NCBI GenBank assembly: GCA_037478835.1
Contig: JBBFLV010000002.1
Span: 1-64,000 of the forward strand
Length of the DNA stretch: 64,000 nt
Source: 630D-37 sp037478835
Lineage (GTDB): Bacteria > Chloroflexota > Anaerolineae > Anaerolineales > Villigracilaceae
Direction of reading: 5' to 3'
Shown here in pieces: positions 8,678 through 17,072 of the stretch (within the stretch, counting starts at the first letter, position 1; the number at the start of each line of letters is the position of its first letter). The notes beneath the pieces are model-generated. The model saw only the letters and a program-made list of their open reading frames with translations. It was not told the DNA's origin and ran no database searches. The position numbers and the translations under genes are program-made.

Positions 8678-9574
8678 ATGAAACGCTTCGATCAAACCCC
8701 TTTTCTGGATGCAAACGGCAACCTGTCTCTCATCGGACGGCTGCGCGGCATGCTGAAATACGGCATGGATTGGCCCACGGAACTGGAAGCGCAGAAATCC
8801 GTGCTAGAACGGCTGGAAAAAGTGCTTGAAAAGGGGTTTGTCGCCATTCGTAACTATCCTCTGGCAGAGGGTTCGGTCCTGGTTCCTCTCATCCTGATCG
8901 GCCCACCGGGCTTGTTCGTGCTTCAGGTGAGCGGGGCGCGCGGACTGTTTGAAGCCAAAGGGGAGGAATGGAACGTGCTGGCAGGAGAAGTATCCCGCCC
9001 GGCGCGCATCAATCTCATTCGGCGCGCCCAACGTTTTGCGCGTGCCGTCCAGGTCCTGCTGGAACGTCAGGGGATCAGCCTCCCTGTTCCGGTAGAAGCG
9101 GTGCTGGTAGCCGCCGATCCCGGCCTACATGTCCAAACGCTGCGCCCCGCAATTCGCATCATCTTAAGCGATGCGATTGAACGTTTTGCTCTTTCTCTGG
9201 CCCAGGCGCGGCCGGTGCTTTCGCCGATGCAGGTGCAAAATCTGGCGGAGCGCCTCCTGAACCCACGACGCACCACTCCGGAAACGGCTGAAGCTCCTGC
9301 GGCTCCCACCGAAGCGCCTCTCCCAGAACCGCCGCCAAATTTTGCGGCGGAGGAGCCCCATCTCGCGCCTTCCGTCCCCCCCTTTGAGGTCTCTGATTCC
9401 CCCCGGCCGCGTCCGGCGACCCCGACTCCGTCGGCAGCGCCTCGCCCGCGCACCGCGGCCGCTCCTCGTCGCCGCGGCCTTCAACCTCGGCAGTGGATGC
9501 TGCTGGCGGTTATGGGGGTGATCGAGCTTCTCCTCATCCTGGGCCTCATCCTGATCTTCTTCATTTACCGTTAG
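8678..9574 (+). CDS. NERD-like protein with C-terminal membrane anchor
   Basis: 298 residues. Residues 35-140 follow the pattern of the nuclease-related (NERD) domain. There is an amphipathic helix ending in VLEKGFVAIRNYPL, then LILIGPPGLFVLQVSGARGLFE, which takes the place of the usual DHVVVGPFGVFVIEVK core. The usual Asp and the E-x-K pair are replaced (Q-V-S), so nuclease activity is doubtful. A Pro/Ala-rich linker (about 205-270) leads to one hydrophobic helix at 272-298, so the domain would face the cytoplasm from the membrane. Its partner is unknown. It sits 2 bp after the small protein gene and 4 bp before the glycosyltransferase gene. Confidence 0.7.
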   Translation: MKRFDQTPFLDANGNLSLIGRLRGMLKYGMDWPTELEAQKSVLERLEKVLEKGFVAIRNYPLAEGSVLVPLILIGPPGLFVLQVSGARGLFEAKGEEWNVLAGEVSRPARINLIRRAQRFARAVQVLLERQGISLPVPVEAVLVAADPGLHVQTLRPAIRIILSDAIERFALSLAQARPVLSPMQVQNLAERLLNPRRTTPETAEAPAAPTEAPLPEPPPNFAAEEPHLAPSVPPFEVSDSPRPRPATPTPSAAPRPRTAAAPRRRGLQPRQWMLLAVMGVIELLLILGLILIFFIYR

Positions 9575-9578
9575 CGCC

Positions 9579-10310
9579 TTGACATCGCCGTTCCTCTCCA
9601 TCGTGATCCCTGCCTACAACGAAGAAGCCCGCCTGCCTCAAACCCTGGAGCGGCTGAACCGTTTTCTTTCCACCCAAGGTTACGATTTTGAAATCCTGAT
9701 CGTCGAAAACGGCAGCACCGATCGCACCTTCGAGATCGCCCAGGCCTATGCCGAAGCGAACGCTCATGTGCGCGTTTTCCATGAAGATCAGGCCGGCAAA
9801 GGTCGCGCCGTTCGCCGTGGCATGCTCGAAGCGCGCGGCGCCTATCGCTTCCTTTGCGATGCCGATCTCTCCATGCCCGAAACGCAAATTCCCCTTTTTC
9901 TACCGCCCCAACGCGATTGTGATATTGCCATTGCCTCGCGCGAGGCCCCCGGCGCCGTTCGCTACCATGAGCCGTTTCATCGGCACCTAAGCGGGCGCAT
10001 TTTCAACACCCTCATCCGCCTGCTCATCCTGCCCGGCATTCAGGATACCCAGTGCGGCTTCAAATGCTTCCGCGCCGCCGTGGCCGAAGACCTCTTCCCC
10101 CGTCAGACGCTGATGGGTTGGTCCTTCGATGTCGAAATCCTCTACCTTGCCCGCCGCCGGGGCTATCAGATTTGCGAAGTGCCGATTGACTGGTATTTCA
10201 ACCCGGAAAGCAAAATCCATTTGCTTCGAGATGCCCTCCGCATGTTTTTCGACCTCTGGCGCATTCGATACAACGCCTACCGGGGAAGGTATGATATTAC
10301 CAACCCTTGA
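9579..10310 (+). CDS. Family 2 glycosyltransferase (dolichyl-phosphate glucosyltransferase-like)
   Basis: 243 residues beginning at a TTG codon. The GT-A fold is marked by SIVIPAYNEEARLPQTL, VENGSTDRT, GKGRAVRRGM and the metal-binding CDADLSM (a D-x-D). A later DTQCGFKCF matches the dolichyl- or undecaprenyl-phosphate sugar transferase subgroup. It probably transfers a sugar from a nucleotide donor to a lipid phosphate at the membrane for envelope glycan synthesis. It has no C-terminal membrane helices. Its last 20 bases overlap the start of rnhB, which suggests coupled translation. Confidence 0.85.
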   Translation: MTSPFLSIVIPAYNEEARLPQTLERLNRFLSTQGYDFEILIVENGSTDRTFEIAQAYAEANAHVRVFHEDQAGKGRAVRRGMLEARGAYRFLCDADLSMPETQIPLFLPPQRDCDIAIASREAPGAVRYHEPFHRHLSGRIFNTLIRLLILPGIQDTQCGFKCFRAAVAEDLFPRQTLMGWSFDVEILYLARRRGYQICEVPIDWYFNPESKIHLLRDALRMFFDLWRIRYNAYRGRYDITNP

Positions 10311-10932
10311 TCTTGAACAACCTCTCTGGCAAGCAGGATATCGGGCGATTGCGGGACTGGACGAAGCCGGACGGGGAGCACTGGCCGGCCCGGTCGTCGT
10401 GGGGGTTGTGCTGCTGCCACCCGCCGCCGCAGGCCTTTCTAGGACCTTAGACGGAGTGCGCGATTCCAAGCAATTGACCCCGCCGCAGCGTGAAGTATGG
10501 GCCGAGCGCATCCGGCAAGTCGCTATGGATTGGGGGCTTGGTTTCGCCTCGGCCGGGGAGATCGATCGCTGGGGCATTGTCTCCGCCGTGCGATTGGCCG
10601 CCCTGCGCGCCCTTAGCGCCTTGCGTCATCCTCCCGATTATTTGCTCACCGATTTTCAGCTCCACCTTCCCTCGCTCGATCTCCCCCAAACCAGCCTCGT
10701 TGATGGAGATGCGCTTTCCCTCACCATCGCTGCCGCTTCCATCCTGGCCAAAACGGCACGCGATGCCTACATGGTGGAGATGGAAAATCTCTACCCCGGT
10801 TATGGCTTTTCCCATCACAAAGGCTACGCCACTCAGCAACATCGTCAGGCGCTACATCTCCTGGGCCCCACTCCTCTCCACCGGCGAAGCTTTCTCGGTT
10901 CGCTGAATAGAGTGTCCGGGAAGATGGAATAA
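10291..10932 (+). CDS. rnhB: Ribonuclease HII
   Basis: 213 residues, normal for bacterial RNase HII, which cleaves RNA in RNA-DNA hybrids and excises single ribonucleotides. The catalytic Asp and Glu are in GLDEAGRG (D24, E25). A third Asp is in LLTDFQL (D121), and the AAASILAKTARDAYM helix is present. Two family positions are altered: the usual DG after the third strand reads DF, and the usual KGD reads DGD. The ATG at 10291, with GGGGAAGG upstream, lies inside the end of the glycosyltransferase gene. Confidence 0.93.
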   Translation: MILPTLDLEQPLWQAGYRAIAGLDEAGRGALAGPVVVGVVLLPPAAAGLSRTLDGVRDSKQLTPPQREVWAERIRQVAMDWGLGFASAGEIDRWGIVSAVRLAALRALSALRHPPDYLLTDFQLHLPSLDLPQTSLVDGDALSLTIAAASILAKTARDAYMVEMENLYPGYGFSHHKGYATQQHRQALHLLGPTPLHRRSFLGSLNRVSGKME

Positions 10933-11013
10933 AATCCGTGCCTATCCGTCGCATCTGCGTTGATCCGTGTCCTATTCTAAAAATCCGTGTTTATCTGCAC
11001 CATCCGTGTCCTA
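10933..11013. repeat. Degenerate tandem repeat, period about 10 bp
   Basis: About eight imperfect copies of a unit close to ATCCGTGTCC follow one another, with some units written as ATCTGC or ATCCGTC. It starts directly after the rnhB stop codon. Confidence 0.65.
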
Positions 11014-11157
11014 TAAAGCATTTGCGCTAAGACATGGTTTTTGCAGTAGAGTCAAAAATTGCTCTTTGGCACCCTGATTTGTAGTCTTCGCAAACCGCAA
11101 AGGTTTCCGCACCAGAGTCAAAGTTGTTAGAAGGATGTTAGACTTTTGAGCAACCTC

Positions 11158-11187
11158 TTGACGTGCCCCCTTTGTTAGGCATAGAAT
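11158..11187 (+). promoter_or_regulatory. Promoter of the J-protein / HtrA operon
   Basis: TTGACG at 11158-11163 and TAGAAT at 11182-11187, spaced by 18 bp. No CIRCE-type repeat (TTAGCACTC-N9-GAGTGCTAA) was seen nearby, so HrcA control is not supported. Confidence 0.55.
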
Positions 11188-11325
11188 ACAAAAGAGTCAC
11201 CTTGAGTGACGAATTACCTCTCGTGTTCTGAAGCATTAACATTCATACCGATCTTCGTCTATACCGGGCAAAACCTGGTGTGACGAAGCCAACCTAAAAC
11301 TCGCATTGTGTGTCCGGATGGAGTT

Positions 11326-12222
11326 ATGGAGTATAAGGACTATTATCGGATTCTCGGTGTAGACCGCAATGCCAGTCCCGAAGAAATTCGGCGAGCTTAC
11401 CGTAAGCTGGCCATGCAATATCATCCCGATCGCAATCCGGGGGACAAAGCCGCGGAAGAGAAGTTCAAAGAGATTAACGAGGCCTATCAGGTCCTTAGCG
11501 ATCCCCAGAAACGTGCCCACTACGATCGCCTGGGCAGCGCTTATGCCCAGTGGCGGGCAGGAGGCGGGACGGGAGATTTCGATTGGTCGCAGTGGTTCAC
11601 CGGAGCGCCGGGTGGGGTGCGCGTGGAAGTGCGCGATTTTGGCGATCTCTTCGGTGGAGAAGATCTCTTTTCCGAATTCTTTCGCCAGATCTTTGGCGGT
11701 TTTGGCCCCACTGCCCAAGCTCGCGGTCGAGGGCGCGCTGCGCACTACCAACAACCGTTGCAGATCACCTTTGCAGAAGCCTACCAAGGGACCGAGCGCG
11801 AAATTCGCGTCGGAGAGAAAACCATGCGCGTGCGCATACCGGCCGGAGTCGATAACGGCTCCAAAGTACGGGTGCGCAACGCCGCCCCGGATGGAGGCGA
11901 TCTGTACTTGGTGATCGAGGTCTTTCCCGATCCGCGCTTTGAACGGAAAGGTCGCGATCTATATACTGATGTGCGTGTAGATGTATTTACCGCGTTGTTA
12001 GGTGGGGAAGTGCCTGTGGAAACCCCTACCGGTCGCGTCAGGCTGACCATCCCTGCCGGCACCCAACCTGAACAGGTTTTCCGCTTGAGCGGGCGCGGCA
12101 TGCCGGATGTTAAGAACCCCGCAGTGAAAGGGGATTTATACGTACGCGTGCACGTCAGCATTCCACAACGGCTTTCGGAGCGTCAGCGCTCGTTGCTTCA
12201 GGAAGCTGCACAATTAACTTAG
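11326..12222 (+). CDS. J-domain co-chaperone of the CbpA type
   Basis: 298 residues. The J domain occupies residues 1-70 with the HPD motif at 33-35. A Gly/Phe-rich linker follows, then two C-terminal substrate-binding beta domains (for example GDLYLVIEV and GGEVPVETPTG). The CxxCxGxG zinc-finger repeats of true DnaJ are absent, so this is a type II J-protein that would deliver clients to DnaK and stimulate its ATPase. No dnaK or grpE is nearby. The ATG at 11326 is preferred over a GTG at 11308, because GGATGG precedes it. It is 9 bp upstream of an HtrA-type protease, a likely protein-quality pair. Confidence 0.9.
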   Translation: MEYKDYYRILGVDRNASPEEIRRAYRKLAMQYHPDRNPGDKAAEEKFKEINEAYQVLSDPQKRAHYDRLGSAYAQWRAGGGTGDFDWSQWFTGAPGGVRVEVRDFGDLFGGEDLFSEFFRQIFGGFGPTAQARGRGRAAHYQQPLQITFAEAYQGTEREIRVGEKTMRVRIPAGVDNGSKVRVRNAAPDGGDLYLVIEVFPDPRFERKGRDLYTDVRVDVFTALLGGEVPVETPTGRVRLTIPAGTQPEQVFRLSGRGMPDVKNPAVKGDLYVRVHVSIPQRLSERQRSLLQEAAQLT

Positions 12223-12231
12223 GAGTGAAGC

Positions 12232-13389
12232 ATGAAAAAATCTCGTTTTGGGTTAATCCTTGTGGTGATCTCGTTGTTCCTGCTAGCCTGCCAACTGAGC
12301 CAGGTGGGCGCGCTTTTGACTGTTCCCACACCGGTTGCCCTCCCCACTCTCCCGGCAGGGGCACCATCGAACAATCCTCCTGCGGTCAACAACAGTACTG
12401 TTGCTCAGGAGGATGTGCTGGTCGCACTCTATGAGCGCGTGAGCCCCGGTGTCGTTGCCGTTCGCAGCCTGGACGCCTCTTCGCTGGGGTCGGGTTTCGT
12501 CGTGGATCGCGAAGGCCACGTGGTGACGAACTATCACGTAGTTCAGGATGAGCAACGGGTGGAAGTGGATTTCACTTCCGGTTACAAGGCCTACGGTACG
12601 GTTATCGCTACCGACCTGGATTCCGATCTGGCGGTGATCAAGGTGGATGCCCCGGCCGAAGAATTGCACCCGCTGCCGCTGGGCGATTCCGATCAGCTCA
12701 AAGTTGGGCAAACCGTGGTAGCGATCGGCAATCCGTTTGGGCTCTCCGGCACGATGACCGTGGGCATCATCTCGGCCCTCGGCCGCACGCTGGAATCAGA
12801 GCGCGCCGCACCGGGAGGGGCCTTTTTCTCGGCGGGTGATATTATTCAGACGGACGCGGCGATCAACCCCGGCAATTCCGGCGGGCCGCTTTTCAACCTG
12901 CGCGGGGAGGTCATCGGGGTCAACCGTGCCATTCGCACGACGAACTTCACCACTACCGGTGAACCGCTCAACAGTGGCATCGGCTTCGCCATCTCGATCA
13001 ACATCGTGCGGCGTGTACTCCCCTCGCTGATTCAATTCGGTCGCTATGACTACCCCTATCTCGGCATTTCGGCGCTACCTGAGCTGAACCTGGCGGCCAT
13101 CGAGGCGCTGGGCCTGAAGAACTTTACCGGTGCCTATATCACGCAAGTCGCACCGGGCAGTCCTGCGGATAAGGCCGGTCTGCGCGGTGGCAGTCAACCG
13201 ACCAGCATTCAAGGACTGGAGGCCGGCGGCGATCTGATCGTCGCCATTGATGGGCACGAGGTCAAACGATTTGACGACCTATTGCGTTATTTGTTGAACA
13301 ACAAATCTCCCGGCGAAACGGTTGTCCTGACCGTCCTGCGCGGTGATCAAAAGGTAGACATCACGGTGACCCTTGGCAAGCGCCCCTAG
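12232..13389 (+). CDS. HtrA/DegP-family serine protease, lipoprotein
   Basis: 385 residues. The lipobox LLAC places the modified Cys at residue 20, so the protease is tethered to the outer face of the membrane. The trypsin-like domain carries His102 (NYHVV), Asp132 (DLDSDLAV) and Ser216 (GNSGGP). A single C-terminal PDZ domain occupies about 275-385. The protein would degrade or refold damaged envelope proteins. A short Pro-rich linker follows the lipid anchor. AGGAG precedes the ATG, and the spacing from the J-protein gene indicates co-transcription. Confidence 0.93.
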   Translation: MKKSRFGLILVVISLFLLACQLSQVGALLTVPTPVALPTLPAGAPSNNPPAVNNSTVAQEDVLVALYERVSPGVVAVRSLDASSLGSGFVVDREGHVVTNYHVVQDEQRVEVDFTSGYKAYGTVIATDLDSDLAVIKVDAPAEELHPLPLGDSDQLKVGQTVVAIGNPFGLSGTMTVGIISALGRTLESERAAPGGAFFSAGDIIQTDAAINPGNSGGPLFNLRGEVIGVNRAIRTTNFTTTGEPLNSGIGFAISINIVRRVLPSLIQFGRYDYPYLGISALPELNLAAIEALGLKNFTGAYITQVAPGSPADKAGLRGGSQPTSIQGLEAGGDLIVAIDGHEVKRFDDLLRYLLNNKSPGETVVLTVLRGDQKVDITVTLGKRP

Positions 13390-13394
13390 AGATC

Positions 13395-13471
13395 AGACCG
13401 TAGACCGTGGACCGTAGACCGTGGAGCGTGGACGGTTGATCGTGGTAACCGACCGTAAACGGTGGAACCGT
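13395..13471. repeat. Degenerate heptamer repeat (GACCGTA/GACCGTG)
   Basis: About ten imperfect 7-bp units such as GACCGTA and GACCGTG lie between the HtrA and baeRF genes. Related arrays occur at 25200, 32843 and 44131. Confidence 0.75.
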
Positions 13472-13518
13472 CAGAAACAGGCAGTGACTGCTGGATTTTC
13501 CTTTCTCAGGAGGTTGCT

Positions 13519-14616
13519 ATGTTGACAGATGCCGCCATCCGTGAATTGCTCGAATATCGCAGCGAGTCACCGGTGCTTAGCGTCTACCTTAATCTCGATC
13601 CCTCGCAGTCCAATACGGACCTCATTCGCCTGAACCTGCGCAACATGTTGCGGGAAGTCAATTTGCCGCAGGATGAGGCGCGCATCTGGGACTATGTCGA
13701 TCACGGTCGGGAATGGAAAGGGCGCGCCCTGGCGCTCTTTTCCTGCGCCGCCGATGATTTTTTCCGTGCCTATCCTTTGGGCGTGCCCCTGAGAAGCCGC
13801 TATTTTGTCGGCAATCAGCCGTATGTCAAGCCACTTGCCCATCTTCTCGATGATTACGGCCATTACGGCATCATCTTGGTGGATAAACAACGCGCTCGCT
13901 TTTTCTCCTTCCACCTGGGTGAGCTGGAAGAGCTGGAAGAATTTCAGGGTGAGGAAGTGCGCCACGTCAAGCGCGGCGGCGCTTCGACCTTCCCCGGTCG
14001 TCGTGGCGGCACAGCCGGACAGACCCACTACGAAGAAGAAGTGGCCGAGCGGAATATGAAGGCGGCCGCCGAACAGGCCGCGCGCTTCTTCGAGGCCAAG
14101 CGTTGGCGGCGCTTGTTGCTCGGCGGCACAGAAGAAAACGTCAACCTCTTCCGCCGCTACCTGCCGAAGTCCCTGCAGAGCCTGGTTGTGGGCACGTTTG
14201 CCATGAATTTGAACGCAAACCGCGCCGAACTGCTTGAAAAAGTGCTGGAGATCGGCCAGCGCGCCGAACAGCAGCGCGAGGCGCAGCTGGTGGATCAGAT
14301 GATCACCGCTGCCGCGAAGGGCGAGAAAGGCGTCGTGCGCCTGGATGAGACACTGGAAGCAGTGCACGCCGGCCGCGTGCAGACCCTGATCGTGCGCGAT
14401 GGCTATCGTGCTAAGGGCTACCAGTGCCAGGGGTGTGGTTACTTAACAACTCAGGCTTTGGAAAAATGTCCTTTCTGTGATGCTCCTTTCCGCGAAATTC
14501 CGGATGCAGTGGAGCTGGCCGTGCGTAAGGTACTTGAAAGCGGCGGTGAAGTCGAAATTGTCAGCGGAGTACCGGCGCTAGAGCCGGTGCGGATCGGAGG
14601 GCTGTTGCGCTATTAG
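13519..14616 (+). CDS. baeRF-type (eRF1-like) release-factor-family protein with zinc ribbon
   Basis: 365 residues. The fold order matches bacterial/archaeal eRF1-like proteins. There is an N-terminal domain beginning with LSVYLNLDP, a central domain with GIILVDKQRARFF and a long charged segment (HYEEEVAERNMKAAAEQ), and a C-terminal L7Ae-like region. A zinc ribbon CQGCG...CPFC lies near residues 315-335. Such proteins are thought to act on ribosomes, in rescue or hibernation, but the role here is inferred. The ATG at 13519 has AGGAGG 6 nt upstream; an in-frame start at 13462 falls beside the heptamer repeats. The 3' end overlaps mutY by 39 bp on opposite strands. Confidence 0.78.
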   Translation: MLTDAAIRELLEYRSESPVLSVYLNLDPSQSNTDLIRLNLRNMLREVNLPQDEARIWDYVDHGREWKGRALALFSCAADDFFRAYPLGVPLRSRYFVGNQPYVKPLAHLLDDYGHYGIILVDKQRARFFSFHLGELEELEEFQGEEVRHVKRGGASTFPGRRGGTAGQTHYEEEVAERNMKAAAEQAARFFEAKRWRRLLLGGTEENVNLFRRYLPKSLQSLVVGTFAMNLNANRAELLEKVLEIGQRAEQQREAQLVDQMITAAAKGEKGVVRLDETLEAVHAGRVQTLIVRDGYRAKGYQCQGCGYLTTQALEKCPFCDAPFREIPDAVELAVRKVLESGGEVEIVSGVPALEPVRIGGLLRY

Positions 14617-15645
14617 TCGATGGGCAATCTGGCGCGCCACCTTGCCCATCGGGCGCTCCGAAAGCCGCTTCAAAGGCACCCATTCCAGCCCGGAAGGCGG
14701 CGCAGCGAGCAGCGCGCATTCCCAGACCTGCACCTGCAGGCGAAAATGGGTGTACGCGTGGGCGAGCTCCCCCACTTTTGCCCGTAGTTGAACTCGCAGA
14801 CCATAAGATTGCAGAAAAGCCGAAGGGGCCGTTGCGGCGGCCTCTTCGCTTTCTATAAAGACGGCGGGGAATTCCCACAACCCTCCCAACAGCCCCTTTG
14901 CAGGACGTCGGGTGAGGAGGACCTGATCCTCGTGACGAACGATCGCCGAAACCTGGATGCGTTGAGGAATTGCGCGCCCGGCAGGCGCTAGGGGGCGAAT
15001 GGCCACGGTGTTCCTCGCTTTGGCCAAGCAAAAGCCCTCCAGCGGGCAAATTTCACAGCGCGGATTTTGTGGCAGGCAGATCGTCGCCCCTAGGTCCATG
15101 AGTGCCTGGTTATAGTCGGCAGAGCGACCCGGCGGCAGGTGTTGACGTGCCAGGGCTTCCAGCGTTTTGTGCGCTTTTGCGCCTTCTAGGGAGATCGCAA
15201 GATCAAAAAGACGCGCCAACACGCGCTTGAGGTTGCCATCGATCGCCACTTCGTCCAGGCCGAAAGCGAAAGCAGCGATGGCCGCGGCGGTGTAGGACCC
15301 GATACCGGGCAGCTGCTGTAGGCTTTCGCGCTCCCGTGGCAATTGACCGTTATGGTGTTCTACAATCTGTTGAGCCGCGCGCCACAGGTTGCGTGCCCGC
15401 TGATAGTATCCCAACCCTTCCCACAGACGCAGCACCTCTTCTTCCGAGGCCTGTGCCAAGGCAAACACGGTCGGGAAACGCTCCATCCAGCGCTCGAAGT
15501 AGGGGATGACGGTCTCAACGCGCGTTTGCTGGAGCATAATCTCGGCCACCCAGATGGCATAAGGGTCCCCCAGCTCTCGCCAGGGCAAACGACGGCGATG
15601 TTCCTGATACCAGCGAAGGAGCACCTCACTCAGGGACAGTTCCAT
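14578..15645 (-). CDS. mutY: A/G-specific adenine glycosylase
   Basis: 355 residues. The HhH-GPD domain shows LPWR, the catalytic Glu in QQTRVE, the helix-hairpin-helix LPGIGSYTA and the catalytic Asp in AIDGNLKRVL. The iron-sulfur loop C-x6-C-x2-C-x5-C is intact (CLPQNPRCEICPLEGFC). A C-terminal NUDIX-like domain (about 225-345) recognises 8-oxoguanine. The enzyme removes adenine mispaired with 8-oxoG. Its 3' end overlaps that of the baeRF gene. Confidence 0.95.
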   Translation of the reverse strand: MELSLSEVLLRWYQEHRRRLPWRELGDPYAIWVAEIMLQQTRVETVIPYFERWMERFPTVFALAQASEEEVLRLWEGLGYYQRARNLWRAAQQIVEHHNGQLPRERESLQQLPGIGSYTAAAIAAFAFGLDEVAIDGNLKRVLARLFDLAISLEGAKAHKTLEALARQHLPPGRSADYNQALMDLGATICLPQNPRCEICPLEGFCLAKARNTVAIRPLAPAGRAIPQRIQVSAIVRHEDQVLLTRRPAKGLLGGLWEFPAVFIESEEAAATAPSAFLQSYGLRVQLRAKVGELAHAYTHFRLQVQVWECALLAAPPSGLEWVPLKRLSERPMGKVARQIAHRLIAQQPSDPHRL

Positions 15646-15857
15646 GTGGCCTCTTCACTCTGCAGGAGCAGCCGATCCTGTAGGCTGGCGAGCAAAAGAG
15701 CGCGGGGAAGGGCTTGCCTGCTTTGCCACCGAGGACAACTACCCTTGTTCCCTGGGTAGGAAAGGCTTTAGGTCGGTGCCGCAGCAAGATCACCTGTGTA
15801 AAAATCATTCCTGTTTCAAGTCCTAGTGAGGAGCAGGCGAATAAATCTTTGAGCACC

Positions 15858-16160
15858 CTAAAATTGAAATCCCCCGCGCGCGGGTACCACTTTGACCGAA
15901 AAATTTTGCACGAAGTTAAAAAGCTGTTCCTGTAAGCGTGCCCATTCGGGTGAACGGAGCACGCGATAGGCATTCCCCTCACTTTCGGCCAGTAATCCCA
16001 CCTGAATTTGAGGATAGTTGCCATACATGGTTGCCCAGGCCTCGATGGGCTGCAGCCCCAAGCGCTGAACGACGGGGATGAATTCCCCGATCACGAACTC
16101 GAAGTATTCTTGTTCGTGTTCCGGGCGAATATCCCAGGTGAGCAAAACTTTGACCGGCAC
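15858..16160 (-). CDS. Small conserved-looking protein, probably alpha-beta barrel
   Basis: 100 residues from a GTG start with AGGAGG 4 nt upstream. It begins with PVKVLLTWDIRPEHEQEYFEF, and the predicted beta-alpha-beta pattern resembles small dimeric ferredoxin-like barrel proteins. No catalytic motif is visible. It follows the MBL-fold gene by 42 bp on the same strand and may share its transcript. Function unknown. Confidence 0.65.
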   Translation of the reverse strand: MPVKVLLTWDIRPEHEQEYFEFVIGEFIPVVQRLGLQPIEAWATMYGNYPQIQVGLLAESEGNAYRVLRSPEWARLQEQLFNFVQNFSVKVVPARGGFQF

Positions 16161-16202
16161 TTTACCTCCTGATTTTTAAGCGCATCCTCTAGGGATTGGC
16201 GG

Positions 16203-16850
16203 TCAATCGTGTTCCCAGGAAAGAACGACTAATCGCGTCTCTTCCGGCAGAGTATTCCGGCTGATCTTCAGCGAAGGGATAGGGTCAATCTGGGTGGCTC
16301 CCATCTCCTTGAGGAATTTGTCCAGAGGATCAAGCGGCAAACGGCAGGCCGGTGTGGCATAATGCATTGGGATCACGATGTTTGGTTCGAGCAAGCTGAT
16401 CACCTCGGCCGCTTTGGCCGCGTTCAGGCTGCCGCCGCCCCCTACCGGCACCAGGGCGACGTGCACCGTTCCCAAGCTCTCGATCTCGGCCTGAGAAGGC
16501 ACCTGACGCAAATCGCCCAGATGGGCAACCATCAGACCGTCATAGTCAAAGACAAACAGGGTGTTGCGGGCAGTATTTGCGTTCTTTTTGCCGAAACCGT
16601 CGGTCTGGACCGCGGTGATAAAGACTCCACCGATCTCGTATTCACCGGGGCTGGTGATCACGTGTCGCGCCCCTTTGACGGCCTGCGCATAGTTGTGCCC
16701 CGGTGTATCGTGACTGATGGTCACAATATCGGCACGCAGCTTGAGAGGAGAATAGCCGACCACTTCGGAATCATAAGGATCGGTGACGATTGTGGCCAGG
16801 CCACGTTCCGTAAGGCGAAAGCAAGAAAGTCCGTACCAGGTGATTTCCAT
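16203..16850 (-). CDS. MBL-fold hydrolase-like protein
   Basis: 215 residues. The pattern is that of the UlaG/UPF0173-like branch of the metallo-beta-lactamase fold. It begins MEITWYGLSCFRL, followed by DIVTISHDTPGHN, then GEYEIGG, VAHLGDL and IPMHYATP. The usual HxHxDH is shortened to SHDTPGHN, so metal binding and the substrate are uncertain. The ATG at 16848-16850 is preceded 7 nt upstream by a TATAAT, which predicts a leaderless transcript. The frame continues upstream, but that part would include the promoter. The gene is divergent from the MbfA-like gene. Confidence 0.8.
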   Translation of the reverse strand: MEITWYGLSCFRLTERGLATIVTDPYDSEVVGYSPLKLRADIVTISHDTPGHNYAQAVKGARHVITSPGEYEIGGVFITAVQTDGFGKKNANTARNTLFVFDYDGLMVAHLGDLRQVPSQAEIESLGTVHVALVPVGGGGSLNAAKAAEVISLLEPNIVIPMHYATPACRLPLDPLDKFLKEMGATQIDPIPSLKISRNTLPEETRLVVLSWEHD

Positions 16851-16857
16851 AAAGCGT

Positions 16858-16863
16858 ATTATA
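16858..16863 (-). promoter_or_regulatory. -10 box giving a leaderless MBL-fold mRNA
   Basis: TATAAT on the minus strand ends 7 nt before the ATG and is preceded by TGT, an extended -10 feature. Transcription would begin at or next to the start codon. Confidence 0.55.
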
Positions 16864-17023
16864 ACAGGGATTGGAAATCGAGCATGGATGGCAGGCGGGG
16901 ACGGCGCTTTCTGGAGATCGGCAGCATCGCGCATAGTGTACGGAGTATTGACCTGCGAATGCAAGATCGGTATCGAACAAGCTTTGAGAGCGCGAACAAG
17001 TTCGGGAGTTACTCTGCAGGGTG

Positions 17024-17029
17024 TATAAT
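17024..17029 (+). promoter_or_regulatory. Putative -10 box of the MbfA-like gene
   Basis: TATAAT preceded by GGGTG, 43 nt before the start codon. No clear -35. Confidence 0.45.
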
Positions 17030-17072
17030 CAATCCTGGTGGAAATTCACTCGTGCTCGTAAGAGAAACTTCT

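Larger units (their letters stand above)
10933..11325. other. Intergenic region before the J-protein gene
   Basis: 393 bases with no supported gene. The left part (10933-11013) is a degenerate repeat. The middle is plain AT-richer sequence. A promoter is seen at 11158-11187, and a small inverted repeat TCAC-CTTGA-GTGA lies just after it, near 11196-11208. Confidence 0.6.

Noticed and set aside
11158..11325. CIRCE/HrcA site upstream of the J-protein gene
   Set aside because: No TTAGCACTC-N9-GAGTGCTAA inverted repeat was found. The small repeat near the promoter is too short.
16362..17072. N-terminal extension of the MbfA-like protein
   Set aside because: This part runs antisense through the MBL gene and the promoter region, and does not resemble a protein domain. 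The ATG at 17073 starts the ferritin-like domain.
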